Program-made: the position numbers and the translations under genes
The notes under the pieces: model-generated
What the model was told of the DNA's origin: nothing
The model's input: the letters and a program-made list of their open reading frames with translations, nothing else
Database searches by the model: none
Shown: one piece after another, positions 1 through 4,848 of the stretch
Numbering within the stretch: the first letter of the stretch is position 1
Layout: every line of letters starts with the position of its first letter
Source: an uncultured Eubacteriales bacterium
Lineage (GTDB): Bacteria > Bacillota > Clostridia > Monoglobales > Monoglobaceae
Reading direction: 5' to 3'
DNA length: 8,589 nt
Assembly (NCBI GenBank): GCA_900552305.1
Contig: URZD01000090.1
Location: 1-8,589 of the forward strand

Positions 1-346
1 CGGAGCGCCTGCTGACGGTCCGTCAGCAGGCGCGGCGATATTCTGCGCGGTTTATTCCGCAATCAGAAATGTTCCGGTAAGCGGCGCGCTGTGCATGACG
101 GGCGAGCTGTCAATCAAGGGCGAGGTGCGCACGGTGGGCGCGACCGCGGAGAAGGTGCGCGCGGCGGCTCTGGCGGGGGCGGAGCGGGTTTTGATACCCG
201 CGGCAAATATGAGAGAGTCGTTTGAAAAAATGTCGGTGGAGGTCGTTCCGATTTCGCGGATTTCGGAGGTTGTCGACATAATTTGCGGCGATAATACGGA
301 CATCGACATAATAAATTCGGATAATATTGGCACAATTAGCGCATAA
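1..346 (+). CDS. lonB: ATP-dependent protease LonB, C-terminal fragment (5' end outside window)
   Basis: This is the last 114 residues of a Lon-family serine protease; reading begins at base 2 and ends at the TAA at 344-346. The catalytic serine lies in the motif PADGPSAG (Ser codon at 23-25). The partner lysine lies 43 residues later in VGATAEK (codon at 152-154), the same spacing as Ser679/Lys722 of E. coli Lon. CMTGELSIKGEV and the ERVLIPAAN segment are also typical of the Lon proteolytic domain. It is assigned to LonB rather than a second LonA because lonB directly precedes lonA and engB in Bacillus-type genomes, and because the GGLKEK signature of LonA is replaced by GATAEK. The AAA+ part, and any membrane segment, lie upstream of the window. 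The last 20 or so residues are acidic and Asn/Ile-rich and look like an unconserved tail. An ATG at 95 is internal to the domain and is not a start. Confidence 0.85.
   Translation, partial: GAPADGPSAGAAIFCAVYSAIRNVPVSGALCMTGELSIKGEVRTVGATAEKVRAAALAGAERVLIPAANMRESFEKMSVEVVPISRISEVVDIICGDNTDIDIINSDNIGTISA
5..33. repeat. 29-bp inverted repeat inside lonB
   Basis: Bases 5-18 (gcgcctgctgacgg) are perfectly complementary to bases 20-33, with only base 19 between them. The repeat covers the codons of the catalytic loop, including the active-site serine. It is in frame and encodes the expected protein motif on both arms, so it is not obviously a chimeric join. It could form a cruciform or a tight mRNA stem, or be a coincidence of codon choice. 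Confidence 0.7.
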
Positions 347-350
347 GGGG

Positions 351-379
351 TTGAAATTTTCAAATAAAAATAGTATAAT
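351..379 (+). promoter_or_regulatory. Sigma-A type promoter for lonA
   Basis: The gap after lonB holds TTGAAA at 351-356 and a perfect TATAAT at 374-379, separated by 17 bases. This is a near-consensus housekeeping promoter with an AT-rich spacer. Transcription would start at about 385-387, giving a lonA leader of roughly 46 bases. The -35 box is one arm of a 13-bp palindrome (ttgaaa, t, tttcaa; 351-363) that could serve as an operator. No CIRCE (HrcA) or CtsR heptad repeat is recognisable, so there is no visible link to the class I or III heat-shock regulators. Confidence 0.75.
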
Positions 380-408
380 GCTTAATATGGAGTATTGTAA
401 TAAAATTT

Positions 409-416
409 GAAAGGTG
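409..416 (+). promoter_or_regulatory. Ribosome binding site upstream of lonA, unusually far from the ATG
   Basis: GAAAGGTG is the only Shine-Dalgarno-like sequence before lonA. It lies 15 bases from the ATG at 432, longer than the usual 5-11. An in-frame TGA at 423-425 excludes an upstream start for lonA. The same site is ideally spaced (5 bases) from a GTG at 422 that opens a 29-codon reading frame in another phase, ending at 509-511 inside lonA. Confidence 0.45.
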
Positions 417-431
417 TAAAAGTGAACCGAT

Positions 432-2780
432 ATGGCAAACAAAAGATATATACTGCCGCTTATCCCGCTCAGGGGTTTGGTAGTGTTTCCGGGAATGGTA
501 CTGCATTTTGACGTGGGACGGAAAACGTCCATGGCGGCTGTGGAGGACGCGATGGCGAACGGTGCTCCCGTCATGCTGAGTTATCAGTACGACCCTCTTG
601 TGGAGGAGCCGGAAAAGAACGATATAGCAAAAATAGGCGTTGTTGCCGAGGTGAAGCAGGTGCTTCGCCTTCCGGGCAACAATATGCGCGTTTTGGTCGA
701 GGGACTGTGCCGCGCGTCCATAACAAAGTATTATGAAAAGGAGCCGTTTATTACGGTCAGCGCGGTGGAAAAGCAGGAAAAGGAATGTGAAGACAAGCTG
801 CGCGAGCAGGTGTTGATGAGAAGGGTGCAGCACCTTGCGGGGCAGTATCTGAGCGCGTTTGCGCACAGGGAAAAAGAGGCGGATTCATATGCCGCAATAG
901 ACGACGCGGCGCAGCTTGCGGATATTGCGGCGGCGAACTTCCCGCTGAAGGCGTCGGATAAGCAGCTTATACTGGAGGAGCTTGACGTCGGCGCACGGCT
1001 TGAAAAGCTCGTTGTGATGATGGATAACGAGAATCAGGTTCTGGAGATAGAACAGGGTGTGATGTCAAAGCTGCGCAACAACCTTGACAAAAATCAGCGC
1101 GATTACGTTCTGCGCGAGCAGCTGAAGGTAATCCGCGAGGAGCTGGGCGATTTTGAGTCCGGCGCACAGGAGGCGGACAAGTACAGAAACCACATGAACG
1201 AAAGGACGCTCCCCGATGAGGTCAGCGAAAAGCTGAACGAGGAGCTTGACAGGATGTCGGCAATGTCCACACATTCTCAGGAATACGGCGTGATTCAGAA
1301 CTATGTCGAAACGGTGCTGGCAATGCCGTGGGATAAGTCGACCGATGAGCGATGCGACATCAAGGCGGCGGAGAGAATACTCAACCGCGACCATTACGGA
1401 CTGGAAAAGGTGAAGGAACGAATACTCGAATATCTTGCGGTGAAAACGCTTTCGCCGGAGTCAAAAGGTTCGATAATCTGTCTTGCGGGACCTCCGGGAA
1501 CGGGTAAAACCTCGATTGCAAAATCGCTTGCGGAGGCACTGGGCAGAAAATATGTCCGCGTCAGCCTGGGCGGAATACAGAACGAGGCGGAAATCCGCGG
1601 TCACAGAAAAACCTACATAGGCGCAATGCCGGGCAGAATTGCCGCGGCTCTGAAATCGGCAGGCAGCAACAATCCGCTTATCCTTCTTGATGAGATAGAC
1701 AAGATGTCAAGCGACTTCCGCGGCGACCCTACAGCGGCGATGCTGGAGGTGCTTGACCCGGAGCAGAACGCGGCGTTCCGCGACCATTTTCTGGAGCTGC
1801 CGTTCGACCTTTCACGCGTGCTGTTTGTGACAACGGCAAACTCGGTGGAGGATATACCGCTGCCGCTTTATGACAGAATGGATATAATAGAAATCTCGGG
1901 TTATACCGAGGACGAAAAGCTGTGTATCGCAAAGAAGTATCTGCTGCCCAAGCAGAGAATGAGAAACGGACTTTCGGCGGCACAGCTGAAGGTTTCGGAC
2001 AGCGTTTTGAGGACGGTTATTGACGGATATACCCGCGAGTCGGGAGTGAGAGGACTTGAACGCAAGATAGGCGCAATCTGCCGCAAGGCGGCAAAGGAGA
2101 TTGTGGAAACGGGCGCGAAAAGTATCACGGTAAATAGCGCAAAGCTGAAAAAGTACCTCGGCGGAAGGGTGTTTACCTATGAGCATATGTCGGAGGACGA
2201 CCTGCTCGGCGCGGCAACGGGTCTTGCGTGGACTCAAAGCGGCGGCGACACGCTCTATATAGAGGTTAATACGATGAAGGGAACGGGCAAGGTTGAGCTG
2301 ACGGGAAACTTGGGCGATGTGATGAAGGAGTCGGCGCAGACCGCACTCAGCTTTATCCGCGCAAATGCGGACGTGTTCGGCATTAACCCCGACTTCTATA
2401 AGGATACCGACATTCATGTTCACGTGCCGGAGGGCGCTGTGCCTAAGGACGGACCATCGGCGGGCATAACAATGGCGACCGCGCTTGTGTCGGCTCTGAC
2501 GGGCAGGCGGGTACTTTGCGGCGTGGCAATGACGGGCGAGATTACGCTCCGCGGCAGGGTGCTGCCGATAGGCGGACTGAAGGAAAAGTCGCTTGCGGCT
2601 TACCGTATGGGAATACGCAAAATAATAATTCCCGCCGAGAATAAGAAGGACTGGGAGGAGCTTCCCGAAAAGCTGAAGGACGAGGTAAAGTTCGTCTTTG
2701 CAAAAAATATGAAAACGGTACTTGAAAATGCAATAAGCGGAGGTGGCAAAGAATGGAATTTATCAATGCTGAGCTGCTGA
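432..2780 (+). CDS. lon: ATP-dependent protease Lon (LonA, endopeptidase La)
   Basis: Cytosolic AAA+ serine protease that unfolds and degrades misfolded and short-lived regulatory proteins as a hexamer. All 782 residues expected of a LonA are present. The N-terminal substrate-binding domain starts at about residue 7 (LPLIPLRGLVVFPGMVLHFD). A helical linker follows at roughly 200-300, including RDYVLREQLKVIREELG. The AAA+ module has Walker A GPPGTGKT at 353-360, Walker B LILLDEID at 416-423, a sensor-1 Asn at 470 and a sensor-2 Arg at 540 (SGVRGLER). The protease domain has Ser676 in PKDGPSAG and Lys719 in GGLKEK, so both dyad residues are intact. ATG 432 is the start because TGA at 423-425 is in frame just before it, and the first residues match the family. 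The last 28 bases overlap engB, whose Shine-Dalgarno site lies inside lonA, so translation is probably coupled. A sigma-A promoter lies directly upstream. Confidence 0.97.
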   Translation: MANKRYILPLIPLRGLVVFPGMVLHFDVGRKTSMAAVEDAMANGAPVMLSYQYDPLVEEPEKNDIAKIGVVAEVKQVLRLPGNNMRVLVEGLCRASITKYYEKEPFITVSAVEKQEKECEDKLREQVLMRRVQHLAGQYLSAFAHREKEADSYAAIDDAAQLADIAAANFPLKASDKQLILEELDVGARLEKLVVMMDNENQVLEIEQGVMSKLRNNLDKNQRDYVLREQLKVIREELGDFESGAQEADKYRNHMNERTLPDEVSEKLNEELDRMSAMSTHSQEYGVIQNYVETVLAMPWDKSTDERCDIKAAERILNRDHYGLEKVKERILEYLAVKTLSPESKGSIICLAGPPGTGKTSIAKSLAEALGRKYVRVSLGGIQNEAEIRGHRKTYIGAMPGRIAAALKSAGSNNPLILLDEIDKMSSDFRGDPTAAMLEVLDPEQNAAFRDHFLELPFDLSRVLFVTTANSVEDIPLPLYDRMDIIEISGYTEDEKLCIAKKYLLPKQRMRNGLSAAQLKVSDSVLRTVIDGYTRESGVRGLERKIGAICRKAAKEIVETGAKSITVNSAKLKKYLGGRVFTYEHMSEDDLLGAATGLAWTQSGGDTLYIEVNTMKGTGKVELTGNLGDVMKESAQTALSFIRANADVFGINPDFYKDTDIHVHVPEGAVPKDGPSAGITMATALVSALTGRRVLCGVAMTGEITLRGRVLPIGGLKEKSLAAYRMGIRKIIIPAENKKDWEELPEKLKDEVKFVFAKNMKTVLENAISGGGKEWNLSMLSC
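2739..2745 (+). promoter_or_regulatory. Strong ribosome binding site of engB, inside lon
   Basis: GGAGGTG lies 7 bases before the ATG at 2753 and sits within the last codons of lonA. It fixes the engB start and makes translational coupling to lonA likely. Confidence 0.8.
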
Positions 2781-3367
2781 AAACAGCCGTAAGATACGAC
2801 CAGTACCCGCCGTCAGATATGCCGGAGATTGCATTGGTTGGGCGTTCAAACGTGGGCAAATCCTCGCTTATAAACTGCCTGACAAACCGCAAAAACCTTG
2901 CAAGAACAAGCAGCACTCCGGGCAAGACGGCGACTATAAATTTCTACAGCATAGGCGACAGATACAGGCTTGTCGACCTTCCGGGTTACGGCTATGCAAA
3001 GCGGTCAAAGGAGGAGCGCGAAAGCTGGGGCAGGATGATTGAAGGCTATCTTGCAAAGCGCGAAAACCTTGTGCGCGTGATTCAGTTGGTTGACGCAAGG
3101 CACAAGCCGACGACGGACGATAAAATGATGCTTGACTGGATAAACAACTACGGCTACGAGCCGCTTTTGGTTGCGACCAAGCTGGATAAGCTCAAAAAGT
3201 CACAGGTGGAAAAGAATCTTACCGAAATATACAACGAGCTTGAACTGGGCGATGACGCGGTACTTATTCCGTTCTCGGCTGAAACGCGCGAGGGAAGGGA
3301 AAACGTACTTGAGCTTATCGACTATATACTGGAGGACGGCGCGGTAAACGCGCAAACCGAGCTTTAA
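2753..3367 (+). CDS. engB: Ribosome biogenesis GTP-binding protein EngB/YsxC
   Basis: Small TRAFAC GTPase that in Bacillus is needed for late assembly of the 50S ribosomal subunit. The 204-residue protein has all G motifs: G1 GRSNVGKS at 30-37, a G2 threonine in TPGKT at 55-59, G3 DLPG at 75-78, G4 TKLD at 142-145 and G5 around FSAET at 174-178. The start is set by a strong Shine-Dalgarno site 7 bases upstream, and the gene overlaps the end of lonA by 28 bases in a different frame. lonA followed by engB is a conserved pair in Firmicutes. The protein is slightly longer than the roughly 195 residues usual for YsxC. Its last nine residues plus stop (AVNAQTEL and neighbours) are encoded by the first copy of a 37-bp tandem duplication, so they may be a recent addition rather than part of the ancestral fold. 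Confidence 0.96.
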   Translation: MEFINAELLKTAVRYDQYPPSDMPEIALVGRSNVGKSSLINCLTNRKNLARTSSTPGKTATINFYSIGDRYRLVDLPGYGYAKRSKEERESWGRMIEGYLAKRENLVRVIQLVDARHKPTTDDKMMLDWINNYGYEPLLVATKLDKLKKSQVEKNLTEIYNELELGDDAVLIPFSAETREGRENVLELIDYILEDGAVNAQTEL

Positions 3368-3411
3368 GGAAAAAGGCGCGGTAAACGCACAAACCGAGCT
3401 TTGAGGAAAAC
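3338..3411 (+). repeat. 37-bp tandem duplication across the engB stop codon
   Basis: Bases 3338-3374 and 3375-3411 are adjacent copies that match at 34 of 37 positions, with substitutions at repeat positions 15, 29 and 37. Both copies begin ggcgcggtaaacgc and end in a ggaaaa run. Copy one encodes the last residues of EngB and its TAA stop. In copy two the matching stop reads TGA (3402-3404), in another frame. A degenerate third start (ggcgca at 3412) follows. Slippage or recombination duplication is the simplest origin. Confidence 0.85.
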
Positions 3412-3508
3412 GGCGCAGGACTGCACTGCGATAAAGAGCACCGAAAGGGGCGATTTGGCTCTCTTTGCCGCAGCGGTTTCAGCTGCTAACGAAAGGACAT
3501 GATAAAAT
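3368..3508 (+). other. engB-hisS intergenic region, no T-box seen
   Basis: This 141-base gap contains the second copy of the 37-bp repeat, then sequence with weak possible hairpins. AAAGAG at 3433-3438 could pair with CTCTTT at 3461-3466, and GCAGC at 3470-3474 with GCTGC at 3482-3486. The engB frame stays open after its stop for 44 codons, up to a TGA at 3500-3502, but has no good start or Shine-Dalgarno site. No T-box consensus (GGTGG-ACCGCG type) or terminator with a T-run is visible. The hisS Shine-Dalgarno site AAAGGA is at 3492-3497, 11 bases before the ATG. Confidence 0.5.
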
Positions 3509-4777
3509 ATGATAACTAAACCGAGAGGAACGGAGGACGTACTGCCCAAGGACAGTAAGCTGTGGCAGTACATAGAGAACACCGCGCGCAATGTTTGCGG
3601 GTGCTTTGGCTACAAGGAGATTCGCACGCCCGTGTTTGAGCATACGGAGCTTTTCAACCGCGGCGTGGGCGAGACCACAGACGTGGTGCAAAAGGAAATG
3701 TACACCTTTGAGGACAAGGGCGGACGCAGCATAACGCTCAAGCCGGAGGGTACGGCAACGCTTGTAAGGAGCTATATTGAAAATTCGCTTTACGCGAATC
3801 CGCAGCCGACAAAGCTGAGTTATATTATACCGTGTTTCAGGTATGAAAAGCCTCAGTCGGGACGTCTGCGCGAATTTCACCAGTTCGGAATAGAGTGCTT
3901 CGGAGCGGAATCGCCGGAAACCGACGCGGAGGTTATTTCACTTGCGCATATGTTCCTTGACCGCCTGGGAATCAGGGATGTAAAGCTGAATATAAACAGC
4001 ATCGGCTGCAAAACGTGCAGAGGCGAATACAACAAAAAACTGCGCGAATACTTTGAGGGCTGCCGCGATGAGCTGTGCGAAACCTGCCGCGAAAGGCTTG
4101 AAAAGAATCCTATGCGTATTATTGACTGCAAGTCGGAGGTATGCCACGCTCTTGCGGAAAAAGCGCCTAAGATTATAGATTATCTGTGCGATGACTGCCG
4201 CGGACATTTTGACGCAACGCGCGCGGGGCTTGAAAATATGGGAATTGATTATGAAATCAATCCCGACATAGTGCGCGGACTTGACTACTATACAAGGACG
4301 GTGTTTGAGTTCACGTCGGATTGTCTGGGTGCGCAGTCGACCGTGTGCGGCGGCGGACGCTACAGCGGTCTGGTGGAGCAGCTTGGCGGCAAGCCGGCGG
4401 AGGGCATAGGCTTTGCCGCGGGAATCGAGCGGCTTGTGCTTGTTATGCGCGCACAGGGACTTGACCGTGCGGGCGGCGAGGATTCGCCGGAGCTGTTTGT
4501 TGCCGTAATGGGCAGCGAGGCAGAAGGCTGCGTGCAAAAGCTGATTTACGAGCTGCGCAAAAACGGAGTTCGTGCGGAGCAGGATTTGTGCGGGCGCAGC
4601 CTTAAAGCGCAGATGAAATACGCCGACAAGCTCGGCGCGGCGTTCAGCACGGTTATCGGCGAGAACGAGATGTGCGAGAAAAAGGCTGTTCTGAAGAACA
4701 TGAAAAACGGTGAGCAGACCGAAATTTCGCTTGATGCGGAGTCGGTGCTTGCAGCAGTGAGAAAAGAACAAAATTAG
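3509..4777 (+). CDS. hisS: Histidyl-tRNA synthetase
   Basis: Class II aminoacyl-tRNA synthetase that charges tRNA-His in the cytosol. The 422 residues are a normal bacterial length. Visible signatures are GTEDVLPKD at 7-15 and TPVFEHTELF at 40-49 (motif 1 region), then motif 2 with CFRYEKPQSGRLREFHQFG at 109-127. The histidine-binding HisA motif RGLDYYTRTVFEF is at 256-268, followed by the glycine-rich GGGRYSGLVEQLGG at 281-294. Motif 3 is GIGFAAGIERLVLVM at 299-313. The anticodon-binding domain runs from about 329 to the end. The insertion between motif 2 and HisA contains nine cysteines with three CxxC pairs (167/170, 190/193, 227/230), suggesting a metal-binding or disulfide-capable knuckle; this is inference. 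Synthetase activity itself is not in doubt. The gene is followed after 71 bases by aspS, a pairing also found in Bacillus. A paralogous HisZ is unlikely because all the catalytic motifs are present. Confidence 0.97.
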   Translation: MITKPRGTEDVLPKDSKLWQYIENTARNVCGCFGYKEIRTPVFEHTELFNRGVGETTDVVQKEMYTFEDKGGRSITLKPEGTATLVRSYIENSLYANPQPTKLSYIIPCFRYEKPQSGRLREFHQFGIECFGAESPETDAEVISLAHMFLDRLGIRDVKLNINSIGCKTCRGEYNKKLREYFEGCRDELCETCRERLEKNPMRIIDCKSEVCHALAEKAPKIIDYLCDDCRGHFDATRAGLENMGIDYEINPDIVRGLDYYTRTVFEFTSDCLGAQSTVCGGGRYSGLVEQLGGKPAEGIGFAAGIERLVLVMRAQGLDRAGGEDSPELFVAVMGSEAEGCVQKLIYELRKNGVRAEQDLCGRSLKAQMKYADKLGAAFSTVIGENEMCEKKAVLKNMKNGEQTEISLDAESVLAAVRKEQN

Positions 4778-4790
4778 GTCAAAAAACGTA

Positions 4791-4821
4791 ATACCGCAGA
4801 TGAATATACCGCAAAGTGCGG
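4791..4821 (+). repeat. Short direct repeat and hairpin before aspS
   Basis: ataccgca occurs twice, at 4791-4798 and 4806-4813, 15 bases apart. The second copy overlaps a 5-bp stem (ccgca 4809-4813 with tgcgg 4817-4821, loop of 3). The 71-base hisS-aspS gap contains nothing else recognisable except the aspS Shine-Dalgarno site. The stem is too weak, and lacks a T-run, to be a terminator. Confidence 0.35.
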
Positions 4822-4832
4822 CACATGAGAAA

Positions 4833-4837
4833 GGGAG
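4833..4837 (+). promoter_or_regulatory. Ribosome binding site that sets the aspS start
   Basis: GGGAG (within AAGGGAG) lies 11 bases before the ATG at 4849, the same spacing as for hisS. Starts at GTG 4816 or ATG 4825 would put this site inside the gene, so they are disfavoured. ATG 4858 and ATG 4867 remain possible but are further away (20 bases or more). Confidence 0.6.
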
Positions 4838-4848
4838 ATAAAAGAAAA

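Noticed and set aside
95..346. Separate small gene starting at ATG 95
   Set aside because: The frame is open to the window edge and the upstream codons encode the Lon catalytic serine motif, so the ATG is internal to lonB.
331..346. CIRCE-like element (ttagc) near the end of lonB
   Set aside because: Only a few bases resemble the left arm, and there is no matching GAGTGCTAA-type right arm.
1812..2423. Long antisense open frames opposite lon, and similar ones opposite hisS (3938-4879) and aspS/DUF4340
   Set aside because: They lie wholly opposite strongly conserved genes, have arginine/histidine/leucine-rich compositions typical of antisense frames, and match no family I recognise.
3470..3486. 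Intrinsic terminator between engB and hisS
   Set aside because: The stem is only 5 bp with a 7-base loop and no T-run.
3368..3508. T-box riboswitch before hisS
   Set aside because: No T-box consensus, specifier stem or terminator/antiterminator pair could be found.
4816..4848. Extended AspRS N-terminus from GTG 4816
   Set aside because: The only good Shine-Dalgarno site lies inside this extension, and the extra residues (charged, unlike AspRS starts) are not expected in the family.
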